Source of the DNA: Stratiformator vulcanicus
GTDB lineage: Bacteria > Planctomycetota > Planctomycetia > Planctomycetales > Planctomycetaceae
Direction: 5' to 3'
DNA: 64,000 nucleotides
NCBI RefSeq assembly: GCF_007744515.1
Contig: NZ_CP036268.1
Location: 3,864,088 to 3,928,087, forward strand
The number at the start of each line of letters is the position of its first letter. Position 1 is the first letter of the stretch. The position numbers and the translations under genes were made by a program. Positions 1 through 8,998 of the stretch are shown one piece after another. The notes below the pieces were generated by a model. It had not been told where the DNA came from, did no database searches, and worked only from the letters and a program-made list of their open reading frames with translations.

Positions 1-565
1 CGCCCTCTGGGCCGATAAACGCGGTCGTCGTTGAAGTTTCTTTGATTCCGACAGGATCAGTCGATCCGTGCGGATCGAGCAACACGATTTGCTCTTCGGA
101 TGCCTGCTTCAGCAACTTCGGCAAGGCGATCGGTCGATCGATGACCATCAGTCGCGAGCGGCCCGACTGCTTGCAGGCGGCGATGACGTTCTGCCGGAGT
201 CGTTCCAGTTTGCTGTCGCGCGGATCGACGACACTGCGTTCGGTAATCAGCGGGATCACGCGGGCCACCCCGAGTTCCGTCGCCTTTTCGATGAGCCAAC
301 GGAACCGATCTCCTTTCGGCGGGGCGACCGCCAGCGTCAGACGCGGTTCGGGTTGCTCGGTCAACTGAACCGACTCAACCAAAATTCTGACCGACTTCTT
401 CGAAACGTCGGTGACATTTCCGAACGCCTCGCGGCCGGTGCCATCGAAGAGTTGAACAGTGCTACCGACGGTGCCGCGCATCACGGTGGCGAAATGCTGC
501 GACTCGCCTTTGTCGAGCCGGATTTCCCCGACTTCCAACTGCTCCACAAAGAATCGTTCCGACAC
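1..565 (-). CDS. rsmE: 16S rRNA (uracil-1498-N3)-methyltransferase RsmE, 3' end cut by window edge
   Basis: RsmE uses SAM to methylate N3 of U1498 in 16S rRNA of the assembled 30S subunit. I translated the minus strand from a GTG at 565-563. The product begins VSERFFVEQLEVGEIRLDKG and runs through the N-terminal PUA-like domain (QHFATVMRGTVGSTVQLFDG). It then enters the SPOUT domain: PPKGDRFRWLIEKATELGV, IPLITERSVV, KLERLRQNVIAACKQSGR. At the window edge it reaches FIGPEG, the start of the cofactor-binding knot motif. About 188 residues are visible, so roughly the last 50-60 are missing. No in-frame ATG lies close upstream, so GTG is the likely start. It is divergent from the ExeA-like gene at 685, with about 120 bp between them. 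The family match is clear; only the missing C-terminus cannot be checked. Confidence 0.9.
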   Translation of the reverse strand, partial: MSERFFVEQLEVGEIRLDKGESQHFATVMRGTVGSTVQLFDGTGREAFGNVTDVSKKSVRILVESVQLTEQPEPRLTLAVAPPKGDRFRWLIEKATELGVARVIPLITERSVVDPRDSKLERLRQNVIAACKQSGRSRLMVIDRPIALPKLLKQASEEQIVLLDPHGSTDPVGIKETSTTTAFIGPEG

Positions 566-684
566 ACTTGCTCCGCGCGCAGAGGATAAGCGTCTGATGA
601 CGCCCGCATTGTCTGCCGATAATAACATAAGCGCATTTCTTCGCCGCGCCGTTCGGCATCCCCATCTCGCAGCCGAGGCAGCCT

Positions 685-1521
685 GTGTATCGTCAGCATT
701 GGTCCGTTCAAGGCTCTCCGTTCGCGGACCGGCCCGACCCCGACTGCTATTACGCCGGCTTCGGCCACGACGAAGCGATGTCGCGGGTTCTGTATTGCAT
801 TGAAGAGCAGCACGGCGTTGCGGTCATCACCGGAGCGGCCGGATGCGGAAAAAGTCTGCTCCTGACGATCTTGGAGCAAGGCCTCGGACGGACCCGCAGA
901 ACCGTCTGCCGGCTCGGCGCGATCGGCGAGGGCGGTTTGATCGATGATCTGACCCGTCGCCTTCTCCCCTCTGACGAAGACCGCAGCCATCGCCGCCTCT
1001 ATGAGGAATTGGCAACGCGGAGCGAGGCTGCCATGCACACCGTCGTCCTGATCGACGACGTCGACCGCACTCCCAGTTTCGCCCGCGAAGCCAGTTCACT
1101 GATCAGGCTGCTCGAACAGTTCTCGGCGCGGATGACCGCTGTCGTGTCGGCAGCGAATGCGGAGGCGCTGCCGACTTCGCTGACCGCGGGTCGATTGAAA
1201 ATCGAGGTCGGCCCATTGGCCGCGCACGAGATCGAACCTTACGTTCGACAGCAGCTTGGAGACGATGCGAACGGCGAAATCTTTACGCCGGAGGGCTATC
1301 GGGTGATCGCCGAACTTTCCGGTCGCGTCCCCCGGACAATCAACTCCCTGTGCGAACTTGCCCTGATCATCGGCGCCAATCGTCGGGCCTTAGCCATCGA
1401 CGGCGAGATCGTCGAAGCCGCCGCGAAGGAACTGCGTTTATCGGTGACTAGTCACGAGTCGGCCAAACAACCCGCATCGCCGTCGCCCGTCAGCGAACAA
1501 CGCCGGGTGTTCGTGAATTGA
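685..1521 (+). CDS. ExeA/GspA-like AAA+ ATPase
   Basis: 278 residues with a GTG start (first codons read MYRQHWSVQGSPFADRPD). That N-terminus is typical of ExeA-type ATPases, which in other bacteria help the type II secretion secretin assemble or act as MuB/TniB-like ATPases. Walker A is GAAGCGKS near residue 52 and Walker B is TVVLIDDVDR near residue 115. Sensor and lid regions follow (GRVPRTINSLCELALI). There is no C-terminal peptidoglycan-binding domain and no membrane segment, so this is the short cytoplasmic form. The gene stands alone between divergent rsmE and convergent yhaN-like genes. T2SS/T4P-type ATPases lie 12 kb away (GspE-like at 13356, PilT at 15910), which makes an envelope-assembly role reasonable but unproven. 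Confidence 0.8.
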   Translation: MYRQHWSVQGSPFADRPDPDCYYAGFGHDEAMSRVLYCIEEQHGVAVITGAAGCGKSLLLTILEQGLGRTRRTVCRLGAIGEGGLIDDLTRRLLPSDEDRSHRRLYEELATRSEAAMHTVVLIDDVDRTPSFAREASSLIRLLEQFSARMTAVVSAANAEALPTSLTAGRLKIEVGPLAAHEIEPYVRQQLGDDANGEIFTPEGYRVIAELSGRVPRTINSLCELALIIGANRRALAIDGEIVEAAAKELRLSVTSHESAKQPASPSPVSEQRRVFVN

Positions 1522-1540
1522 CGTGCGCTCGGTCATCCTT

Positions 1541-1566
1541 ATCCGCTTACTACGTGCGCGGCTTGT
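1541..1566. repeat. Single arm of the palindromic repeat family C
   Basis: This 26-nt stretch begins ATCCGCTTACTACGTG and ends GCGGCTTGT. It matches one arm of the long palindromes at 21821-21900, 22827-22906 and 29561-29625. Here only one arm is present, followed by a short CGCGGCTTGTTGG echo. It sits between two convergent genes, so it may be the remnant of a bidirectional terminator. Confidence 0.75.
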
Positions 1567-1590
1567 AGGTCCGCGGCTTGTTGGGCTCGA

Positions 1591-4500
1591 TTAACCAGCC
1601 ATTCGCGGTGCGGGGGTTCGCTCGCGGGTGGGCAACCAAATTGGCTCGACGCCCCGGGATTGGAACAGGTGCGCGAGGTGCAGGTGACACGTGAAGTACA
1701 GGACCTGCCGACCTTGCCGGGCGAACTCGATGATCGTCTCAGCGGCTGCTTCGGTCCGCTCCTGATCGAAATTGACGAACACGTCGTCGATCAGAACCGG
1801 TAGTTCGATCCCTTCGTCCGCGAGCGTCGCGACGAGCGCGAGTCGGATCGACAGGAAAATCTGCTCTCGCGTTCCGCCGCTGAGACAATCGAGCGACCAC
1901 TCCTCACCGCGGTCATCGGTCACCAAAATATCTTTCGTGCCAATCGGCGATCGCAATTGGTGATACCGACCGCGTGTCATCTGCGACAGTAGATCAGAGG
2001 CCGCGGCCAGCACCGGCGGCTGACAGTTGCGCTCCAACTCACTGCGCATCGAGTTGAACGTCCGTTGGGCGAGGTTCGCGGCGAGGTAGTCTCCGGCGAC
2101 TTGGTCGAGTTGATGCTCGACGCGGGCGAGCTCGTAGTCGACTTCGCTTCGGTCATCGGCCGAGGTGAGCGTTTCAAGTTCGCGACCGATCTCGCCCCGG
2201 CGTTCCCGGGCTTCTTCGATCTTTGTGGATAAGTCTTCGAGTTCCATCGTCAGCAATTCGATGGCTTCGCTATTCTCTTTGGAATCGAACCGCTCCAGGT
2301 CTTCTTCGACGATGGCCAGTTGCGGCTCGTCGGAAGCAGCCGCTTCCAATTCTGCCTCGGCGATCGTCAGGAACTCTTCGGCCTCCTGACGCCGTTCGGC
2401 CAGACGATAGAGATTTTCATATTCTTCGCGGGTTGCAACACCCGCTTTGGTCAGCAGGACCTGCCGCTGGCGGGAAACCTCTTTGGCCCGCGCTTCGCAA
2501 TCGGCCGATTCGTCGGTCGCCCGGCGATATTCGTCGAGCAACGTCTGTCGCCGGTGAGCGTGATCGCGTGAGGAGGTCAGTTGTTCGGCCCAGCGATCGA
2601 GTACTTCGACCGGTCGAGTTCGATCCACATTCCAAAGATGCAATGCCCGTCCGACTCGTTCCAACTCTTTGCCGAATGACTGCAGAGTCGCGTCGAGCGA
2701 TTGGTGGCGCGACTTGGCTTCGGTCCAATTTCGCAGGGCAGCGGCAGCCGCCGAAATCGTTCGGCAATGCTCGAATGCCTCAGACGACTCGAGTGTTTCG
2801 GGAATTCCGAGAGACGACAGCGTTTCGCACCACGTGCGGCGTTCATCGTCCGATTCCTGTTGAATCCGACGATATCGAGCGCGCGCTTCGGCGAGTTTGC
2901 GGCGGCTCGCCGTCACACGTTTTTGCAGTTCCGGCAGGCGTTCCAAATCGGCCAGCCGGCGGTGTTCGGCGCGGATCAGCCCGCCCAAGTCGATCGATGG
3001 GTCGTCGAGCGACTGCAACGAGCGGCCTTGGGGAGTTCGGAAGAATCGTTCGATTTCCATTCGCAGTTCACGCTGCGAAACTTCTTCGCGACGCAAATCG
3101 TCATAGAGTCCGTCGGTCACTTTCCGCACGGCTTCTTCGTAGTGCAGCTTCATTTTGAACGCGAGGCCGCCGCAGGTGATGCCGAGCAGCATGTAGATCA
3201 GTCCGACGACCACGTTGGTGCTGAAACCAAAAATGGTCGTGCCGTTTTCTACGAACTGGGTGCTGATCCAAGCGATCAAACCCATCAGCACGAAGAAGGC
3301 ACCTCCGGCAGTAAATAGGCCGAACACCCAGTACATCCAAGCCGGAATCTCCAGTTCGGCCGCGAGTCCCTCGACCTGATCGCGGATCGTGCGGGTCTTG
3401 AGCAGTACGCCGTTTTCTTTGCGCTGAAGGTCGGCCAGCGCTTCGAGAGCGTCGATTCGCTGCTTCGTGGCCTCGACGGCTTCGTCGGGACTGGTGGTGC
3501 CGAGCGATTTCAGTCGTTGTTCCAGCGAAGCCTCGCGCCGACCGACCCGTTCTCTGAGCCGTTTGTAACGTCGACGGTAACTCGTCAAATAAGTCACCGA
3601 GTTCGTATAGGCTTCCGAGGCCTCTGAGAGAGTGCTCAGGCTCAAAGCTTCGTTATCGAGGGCGGCGAGTCGATCTTCTCCCCACTGCCGGGGCGTCCCG
3701 ACCCGAGCGACGTCGTAGCTGCTGCGGGCCTGCTTGAGGTCTTCGGCCGCGGCATCCCGCTTCTCCTGCGTGCTCGCGACCCAGCCGCGAAATCCGACCA
3801 TCAGCCGAATCGTTTCGCCGTGTTTTTCGATCTCCGCATCACCCGACAATTTGTCGGCCTGTCGCTTCAGGTCAGCGGCCCGAGCCTTAAGTTCATCTCG
3901 ATCACGCGTGAGCGTTTCCAGTTCTTTCGATAGCGCATCGAGTTGTCGAAGCCCGCCATCGGGAACGCCGGCGGAGCTCTTCAATCGATTCAGCTCATCG
4001 CGGTATTGGCGAACCTGCTTCCAAGGGCGGTAGACCTTGTCGAGGAAACGATGCCCGGACAATTCACTTCGGATTTCGCCCTGTCGTCGACGGTCACGCT
4101 CCAACGCGGCTTCGATCTGATCGCGCTCCGCCGTCAACCGCGCGTATTCCGTGCGCGAGTCGGTCCGCACGAACCGTCGTGACTGCAGGTCACGTTCCTG
4201 CTTCAGTAATTCAATCAGGCGTCCGGCCGGCTGGGAGCCCGGTGTGATGATCACACTGCGGGCACGCTCGGAAAGCGATGACGCGTCGATTAGGCGGCGA
4301 CCCTGATCGCCGAGGGAAAGGCCGTAGATTCGATCGGCGAAATCGGCCTCTTCGAGCGTTGCCAGTTCTTGGAGTTCGTATAAATCGATCGCGAAGACGG
4401 CTTCGTAGACCTCGCGAGAGACATTCCCGAGAGACCGATCGAGCCAACCGGCGTCGTGTGATCGGCCGTGCTCGTCGGCGATCACGATTCGATCAAAACC

Positions 4501-4761
4501 GCTCGAAGCATCGGAGCGGCGGATCGTGTGAGTCGAGCCCCCGGTGCGGAGCCTGAGTTGTCCTGAGCCCGGTTCCGGATAGGGACGGCCCCGGCGATCG
4601 GCCGACGGAAAGCCGTACAGCATTCCCCGGACGAACCGGCTGAGCGTCGTCTTTCCGGCTTCATTCGGGCCGTAGATGACGTTGACGTCTCCCTCCCGTA
4701 GCGACAGGGAGAGATCGCTCCACGCTCCGTACTGCTCGACATCGAGATTATTCAGTTGCAT
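1591..4761 (-). CDS. YhaN-like SMC/Rad50-type ATPase with internal membrane hairpin
   Basis: 1056 residues resembling the YhaN branch of the SbcC/Rad50 ATPases, which normally act with a YhaO/SbcD nuclease on DNA ends. The N-terminal half-ATPase has Walker A GPNEAGKTT at residues 31-39. Long charged coiled coils occupy about residues 170-450 and 540-900. Between them lie two membrane segments at about 473-497 and 508-532 (WMYWVFGLFTAGGAFFVLMG; VVVGLIYMLLGITCGGLAF). The C-terminal half-ATPase has the signature LSGGTREQ near residue 957 and Walker B VLIDDVFVNFD near 986. The ATPase parts look intact. A YhaO-like gene follows upstream on the same strand (4896), about 130 bp away, suggesting one transcription unit. 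The membrane hairpin in place of a zinc hook suggests action at the inner membrane. Confidence 0.85.
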   Translation of the reverse strand: MQLNNLDVEQYGAWSDLSLSLREGDVNVIYGPNEAGKTTLSRFVRGMLYGFPSADRRGRPYPEPGSGQLRLRTGGSTHTIRRSDASSGFDRIVIADEHGRSHDAGWLDRSLGNVSREVYEAVFAIDLYELQELATLEEADFADRIYGLSLGDQGRRLIDASSLSERARSVIITPGSQPAGRLIELLKQERDLQSRRFVRTDSRTEYARLTAERDQIEAALERDRRRQGEIRSELSGHRFLDKVYRPWKQVRQYRDELNRLKSSAGVPDGGLRQLDALSKELETLTRDRDELKARAADLKRQADKLSGDAEIEKHGETIRLMVGFRGWVASTQEKRDAAAEDLKQARSSYDVARVGTPRQWGEDRLAALDNEALSLSTLSEASEAYTNSVTYLTSYRRRYKRLRERVGRREASLEQRLKSLGTTSPDEAVEATKQRIDALEALADLQRKENGVLLKTRTIRDQVEGLAAELEIPAWMYWVFGLFTAGGAFFVLMGLIAWISTQFVENGTTIFGFSTNVVVGLIYMLLGITCGGLAFKMKLHYEEAVRKVTDGLYDDLRREEVSQRELRMEIERFFRTPQGRSLQSLDDPSIDLGGLIRAEHRRLADLERLPELQKRVTASRRKLAEARARYRRIQQESDDERRTWCETLSSLGIPETLESSEAFEHCRTISAAAAALRNWTEAKSRHQSLDATLQSFGKELERVGRALHLWNVDRTRPVEVLDRWAEQLTSSRDHAHRRQTLLDEYRRATDESADCEARAKEVSRQRQVLLTKAGVATREEYENLYRLAERRQEAEEFLTIAEAELEAAASDEPQLAIVEEDLERFDSKENSEAIELLTMELEDLSTKIEEARERRGEIGRELETLTSADDRSEVDYELARVEHQLDQVAGDYLAANLAQRTFNSMRSELERNCQPPVLAAASDLLSQMTRGRYHQLRSPIGTKDILVTDDRGEEWSLDCLSGGTREQIFLSIRLALVATLADEGIELPVLIDDVFVNFDQERTEAAAETIIEFARQGRQVLYFTCHLHLAHLFQSRGVEPIWLPTRERTPAPRMAG

Positions 4762-4895
4762 CCGTGCATCCTTGATGTGCTCCCGACGGGAGCGATCGAC
4801 TGTGTCTTACGGGCGTGCGATCAAGTCAGTCTGTCAGTTTCTGTACTGCATTTGTGCTGCATTTGTTCGAGCGAAACTCTGGTGCGAGCGAACGC

Positions 4896-6182
4896 TCACG
4901 CGGCCTTGTATTCTTGCTCCAAGAGGTGAGCCATCGCGCCGGCTCGCGATCGAGCGGTGTTCGGATCGACCGATTGAAGTAGCGTCCGAATCCGACGTTC
5001 GACGGCAGGGTCCCACCGAACCTCGCCGAGCAAACTATCGATCGGGTCCGAAATGTCGTCGCTCGAACTGTCGCGAACTAACTGAGCGAACTGCCGCACA
5101 CTTTCGGCACTAGCCCGATCGGCCAACATCGCCAGATCGCTCTGCACGGCGATCTCATGGGCTATCAAACGCGGGCCGGCTGGAGCATCCAATTCAGCCA
5201 ACTCGCGTTCGAGTTTTCGCATCAGCTTCGAGGATGACCAACGCCGTGTATCTGCTTCGGACGAGCGAATGGTCCATTTGATGATCCACAGCTTCTCGAA
5301 GCGTTCCGATCGCCATTCCGTCAGGCGCTCCATGGCCGTCAGAACGACATCATCGGTCGTCGAAGACTCATCAACCTGAATCGACACTTCAATTCGCCGA
5401 ACGGCCGAAGCTGCAATGAAGTTGATTTTCGGGGCGGACTCGGGACGAAGTTCCACGAGGCTCACGCCGCGCGATCCGTCTTGCTCCGGCTGCCAGGGAA
5501 GCACGGCTCCCGGCGTATGCGCGGCAACCCGGCTTCCTCGTCGCACTGAGCGATCGCCGGTGCGATCGGCGGGAAGGACGAGGTAGTCAGCGGCCAGGTC
5601 GTCTGCGCGGACGGCATTCTGAGACAGCTCCGAATGCTCCTCGCCGAAGTGAATATCGGACAGCAAGTCCTGGCGATGACTCCCCTCCGAGTGCAGGCAG
5701 ATGATGCGGGGAATACGGTAGGGATGGGAACTTCGCTCGTGTTGAGTCCGGTGATGGAGCCGTCCCGCCGCGTCCGATTCGATCGACGCGATCGGACGAC
5801 CATCGGCCGAGACATCGAGAACGACGCCCGGCTCGTGATCGAGCACCGTCAACCCGTCGATTCCCAGCAATGCGGCGGCGGTCTCGGATTGAGCCGTCTG
5901 TGTCGTCCAGACAACCGACTTGCCGGCCGCCCGCCACTGCTCGAGGCAGGCTCGCAGCCGAGTTTCGTCACCGAGCGACCAATCGGCCGGCACGGGCGAA
6001 TCGGTCACCAGCAAAAAGTCGGCCGATTGTTGCTCGGCCACTTGGAAAAGGTGCTCAAAGACTTCCCACGGGGCGGCGTGAACGATCTCACGCCCCTCTT
6101 GCGGTAGTTCCGGCAGGCTGTGGAGCCGTCCACCGGGAATTAAGCCCGATACATGGAGAAAGCGAACCGATTCGCGGTTCAT
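4896..6182 (-). CDS. YhaO/SbcD-like protein with degenerate nuclease motifs
   Basis: 428 residues. The fold signature is that of a YhaO/SbcD calcineurin-like phosphoesterase: start MNRESVRFLHVSGLIPGG where the family has FxHxxDxHLG, then DFLLVTDSP for the GDxxD block, SVVWTTQTAQSE for the GNHD block, DYLVLPADR for the GHxH block, and a late GSRGVSLVELRPESAP block followed by an extended C-terminal helical region. The key metal ligands (Asp-His of motif 1, Asp of motif 2, Asn-His of motif 3, His-x-His of the last motif) are replaced. From the family, intact motifs are needed for Mn-dependent nuclease activity, so I infer a catalytically dead partner of the YhaN-like ATPase next door. It is probably co-transcribed with that gene as the first gene of the pair. 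I am confident of the family from neighbour and blocks, less of the exact role. Confidence 0.7.
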   Translation of the reverse strand: MNRESVRFLHVSGLIPGGRLHSLPELPQEGREIVHAAPWEVFEHLFQVAEQQSADFLLVTDSPVPADWSLGDETRLRACLEQWRAAGKSVVWTTQTAQSETAAALLGIDGLTVLDHEPGVVLDVSADGRPIASIESDAAGRLHHRTQHERSSHPYRIPRIICLHSEGSHRQDLLSDIHFGEEHSELSQNAVRADDLAADYLVLPADRTGDRSVRRGSRVAAHTPGAVLPWQPEQDGSRGVSLVELRPESAPKINFIAASAVRRIEVSIQVDESSTTDDVVLTAMERLTEWRSERFEKLWIIKWTIRSSEADTRRWSSSKLMRKLERELAELDAPAGPRLIAHEIAVQSDLAMLADRASAESVRQFAQLVRDSSSDDISDPIDSLLGEVRWDPAVERRIRTLLQSVDPNTARSRAGAMAHLLEQEYKAA

Positions 6183-6398
6183 GGGTGGGAATCCTTTCCC
6201 TCCTGTTGCTCAAAAACGGCCGCCGGGCACTCGACTCGCACGCACGACCGATGTGAATGTGCGCGGAGTCTAGAGAGATCGTAAATTTTGCAAAACCCCG
6301 AAATCGGTCGAGGCGGCTGATAAGCCGAAAGCCGTGACATCTCTCGATCACCTTAGAGGTCGGTTGCGACCGCCACCCGACTCGGGGCATAGTCGGTT

Positions 6399-6821
6399 AT
6401 GACTGAAACGTCGCCAAAGGGTCTCGACCTCAATCCCCGGCTCGTCGGGCTGATCGCCCTCGGTTGCCTGCTCGGCGCCGGCGGAAGCTACCTCTTCCTG
6501 CCGCATAAGCCCTCGTTATACGCGGGCTTCATCCGCGTCGGACTGTTGATGTCCGCCCTCTGGCTGGCATTGCCATCGAAGAACCGCGAAGCCGCGTGGG
6601 CAAGGCTATCGCCCTTAGGCGTAGCGATCTGGGTGGCGACGCTGCTGCTCGTCGCGATCAGCCCGAAGCTCGGCGTGCCGCTATTGATCGTGCTGATGGT
6701 GATCCGCTTCATCCGTCGCCCGCTTCGCGGCTCCGCCGCAGCGAAACGCAAGAGCTCCGACGAAAATCGGCCGGACGATCAGCGCGGCTCTGAGACGGCC
6801 GTACGCACCGGCAACTCTTGA
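6399..6821 (+). CDS. Small integral membrane protein, unknown function
   Basis: 140 residues. Four hydrophobic segments are visible at about 14-33 (LVGLIALGCLLGAGGSYLFL), 42-58, 70-86 (GVAIWVATLLLVAISP) and 88-104 (GVPLLIVLMVIRFI). A basic, hydrophilic tail follows (RRPLRGSAAAKRKSSDENRP). I recognise no family. Its last 43 bases overlap the 3' end of the lipoprotein gene on the other strand (6779-7963), so the pair converge and transcripts would be antisense at their ends. The region upstream (6183-6398) also serves the divergent yhaO-like gene. Confidence 0.65.
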   Translation: MTETSPKGLDLNPRLVGLIALGCLLGAGGSYLFLPHKPSLYAGFIRVGLLMSALWLALPSKNREAAWARLSPLGVAIWVATLLLVAISPKLGVPLLIVLMVIRFIRRPLRGSAAAKRKSSDENRPDDQRGSETAVRTGNS

Positions 6822-7963
6822 TAGCTGGAGAGGTCGCCCTTGCGCTGCATCTCGTGGACATAGACGCGGGCGGTCAGCTTAACCAGTTCGGGCTTTCGCT
6901 CTTCCGGCACGCCGTCGAGTCGCGAGGCGATTCGCTCGACCCAGCCCGGTTGCCGCTGCATCGCCAGGTTCATCATGTGAACGAACAGGGCGACTTCGCG
7001 AAAGTTTCGATCGACAACGTAGTTCGTCACCGGCGAAACCAACTTCGCCGCCGTTTCCACCGCGCCAGACGCGAATGACACGAACATCGAACCACGGCAC
7101 CGCACGACGGTCTTGCCTTCGTCGTTTCGCATCAATCCCGTTTCGAGGTGGAACAGGGCGGTCGCTCGGATCGGCTTGACCAGCAGCGGGTGAGAGAACT
7201 GTCCGGTCCCCAGCACAAGGTGATCGGCCTCGCTGTGGAAGAGCAGTTCGAGATCGCCGACGGAGCCATCCCCGATGTCGGTGCGGTACACGCCGTCTTT
7301 TACTTGCGTCAGCCGCACTTTGGAGACACCCATCGCCCGCCACACGCTGACGGCGACGTCGGGATGCTCCAGGAAATAGCGATAAACTTCGGGATCGGCC
7401 TCGAATTCGATCAGCGGCAACCGGCGAAACATGCTGACGTCTCGCAGCACGCTATCGACCCGGCTGCGATTGCGTCGATCGAGCCGCTCGAGCGGCAGGC
7501 CTCGCAATGCCTGGGCTTGCGTCGCTTTATCGCCGTCTCCCTCGCGGATCACGTTGACGAGGTCGTCGATATTTCGCTGATGCGAATCCGACTTCCCGCC
7601 CACCAATCGCGTGGAAGCAGGAGGATTGTTCCGACGCTGTTCCGAATCGATTGACAAGACTTGGGAGAGCGACGCGGCGAATCCGGGCAGCGTCGCTTCG
7701 GACGCCGATTGTTGATTCGCGTTCGCAACAGTCTTCGAACTCGGCAAATTGCTGATGGTGTCGCCGATCTGCGAATCGATCGAAATCGGCTTGGCATCGG
7801 CAACTGCCTGCGGCATCAGACGCCGGGGCGGCGCAAATGTCTGATGCAGCGACTTCGCCGGCGCGGGCTCTGCCGGGCTATCATCCCCGCACGCGACCAC
7901 GCTTACCGACAGCACCGCGAAGCACAGTGGTATCCGGCCGAAGAATGATTGTTCGCCGGTCAT
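6779..7963 (-). CDS. Predicted lipoprotein, unknown function
   Basis: 394 residues from the ATG at 7963. I prefer this start to the longer frame because it opens a lipoprotein signal peptide: MTGEQSFFGRIPLCFAVLSV followed by SVVAC, with the lipobox cysteine near residue 25 and DDS after it. A Pro/Ala-rich, low-complexity linker runs to about residue 130. The remaining globular part has a regular alpha/beta composition (LELLFHSEADHLVLGTGQFS, GSMFVSFASGAVETAAKLVS) but no motif I recognise. It is likely anchored to a membrane. It converges with the membrane protein at 6399 and is followed upstream by a long intergenic stretch. Confidence 0.65.
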   Translation of the reverse strand: MTGEQSFFGRIPLCFAVLSVSVVACGDDSPAEPAPAKSLHQTFAPPRRLMPQAVADAKPISIDSQIGDTISNLPSSKTVANANQQSASEATLPGFAASLSQVLSIDSEQRRNNPPASTRLVGGKSDSHQRNIDDLVNVIREGDGDKATQAQALRGLPLERLDRRNRSRVDSVLRDVSMFRRLPLIEFEADPEVYRYFLEHPDVAVSVWRAMGVSKVRLTQVKDGVYRTDIGDGSVGDLELLFHSEADHLVLGTGQFSHPLLVKPIRATALFHLETGLMRNDEGKTVVRCRGSMFVSFASGAVETAAKLVSPVTNYVVDRNFREVALFVHMMNLAMQRQPGWVERIASRLDGVPEERKPELVKLTARVYVHEMQRKGDLSSYQELPVRTAVSEPR

Positions 7964-8473
7964 ACCATCGACTCCGGAGCGGGACGCGATGGCGATTCCG
8001 TCCGACCTGCGAGCGTCCCTGCCGCAAACCGACCCCGTCTCCGGATACATACCTTTCTACGATCGGCATGAGATGGCGTCCGACGACAACGGTTTTTCAG
8101 CCTTTGACGACATCGCACAACTCCGCAACTTCTGCGCGTGAAACCGGCATGAATTCGGCCGCAAATTCACCTTGCCGAGGCCTTCTTGGCGACCGAACAT
8201 TCGGAGGTCGACGATTCGCGACCGGAGCATCTCGCACGCGCATCGGGGGCGATTGAGCCATCACTTCCAACTCGATTTGATCATGAACCGATTCCTAACA
8301 TCGGGTGGCCGGGGACGGCGCTTTCGCCGCCCCCGGAACGATGAATCTCAAAGGCGCAATCGCTCAAGCAAGGTGCCGTCAAGGGCGAGTCCGCTGAGGA
8401 CACTGTAGGATTACCGCCCTCAGACGCTCGACGGGCGCGAGCAGACTCCCGCCGCACACTCTAACGAACTGCC
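7964..8473. other. Intergenic stretch upstream of lipoprotein gene and pncC
   Basis: About 510 bp between the divergent lipoprotein gene and pncC. The only structured item is the family E hairpin at 8305-8340. Short open frames here (for example 8172-8408) run through that hairpin, have biased Arg/Ser composition and no start context, so I treat them as non-coding. Promoters of both flanking genes must lie here, but I cannot place them. Confidence 0.5.
8305..8340. repeat. Family E hairpin repeat, copy 1
   Basis: A 36-nt element, GTGGCCGGGGACGGCG plus CTTT loop plus CGCCGCCCCCGGAACG. It folds as a hairpin of 6+5 bp with one A.C mismatch around the CTTT loop (8309-8336). Copies at 29711-29746 (same orientation, 36/36 identical) and 28125-28160 (inverted, two differences) show it is a dispersed repeat and not a simple terminator. 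Confidence 0.8.
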
Positions 8474-8998
8474 ATGAATCACAACTCATTTCCGACAGAG
8501 TTGGACAACCTCGCCGCAAACCTCTTGGAAGCACTCCGCGGAAGCGGGGATCGCCTCGTCCTTGCGGAGAGTTGCACCGGTGGATTGATCGCGACCGCGA
8601 TCACACGGCAGCCGGGTGCGTCACAGGTTTTCGCGGGATCGGCGGTCGTCTACCAAGAGGCGACCAAGTCGGCCTGGCTTGGTATCGCCCCCGATTTCAT
8701 CGACAGCCACGGGGTGGTCAGCCGGGAAGTCGCGCAGGCGATGGCCCGTGGCGTCTTGTCCTCAACCCCACACGCGACGGTGGCGCTGGCGGTCACCGGT
8801 CATCTCGGACCGAATGCCCCTGCCGGGCAGGACGGAGTTATCTTCATTGGAACAGGTTCGACAGACGGGCAAACCGCCGAGCGGTATGAGTGTCGAAGCC
8901 TTCCCCAAGACGATCCGCTTCAATTACGGCGAGACCGCCAAATCGAAGTCGCCGCGGCGGTGTTGAGGCGAGCCCGTTCGACGCTCGTGTTGCCATGA
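8474..8998 (+). CDS. pncC: Nicotinamide-nucleotide amidase (CinA C-terminal domain protein)
   Basis: 174 residues, the length of the stand-alone CinA C-terminal domain. PncC deamidates NMN to nicotinate mononucleotide, recycling the NMN released by DNA ligase and other reactions. Diagnostic blocks are LVLAESCTGGLIATAITRQP (the ESCTGG active-site segment near residue 33), FAGSAVVYQEATKSAWLGI, HGVVSREVAQAMARGV and TVALAVTGHLGPNAPAG, where most family members read VTGIAGPxG. The ATG start at 8474 lies in a plausible context. It stands alone, with a 420-bp gap to the sigma-54 activator downstream. The family is clear; the MoCF-like N-terminal domain of full-length CinA is absent. Confidence 0.88.
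   Translation: MNHNSFPTELDNLAANLLEALRGSGDRLVLAESCTGGLIATAITRQPGASQVFAGSAVVYQEATKSAWLGIAPDFIDSHGVVSREVAQAMARGVLSSTPHATVALAVTGHLGPNAPAGQDGVIFIGTGSTDGQTAERYECRSLPQDDPLQLRRDRQIEVAAAVLRRARSTLVLP

Noticed and set aside
68-589. 173-residue plus-strand frame at the window start
   Set aside because: It is antisense to rsmE, which has full family similarity on the other strand.
8172-8408. 78-residue plus-strand frame
   Set aside because: Encoded mainly by the family E hairpin and its surroundings; biased Arg/Ser composition.
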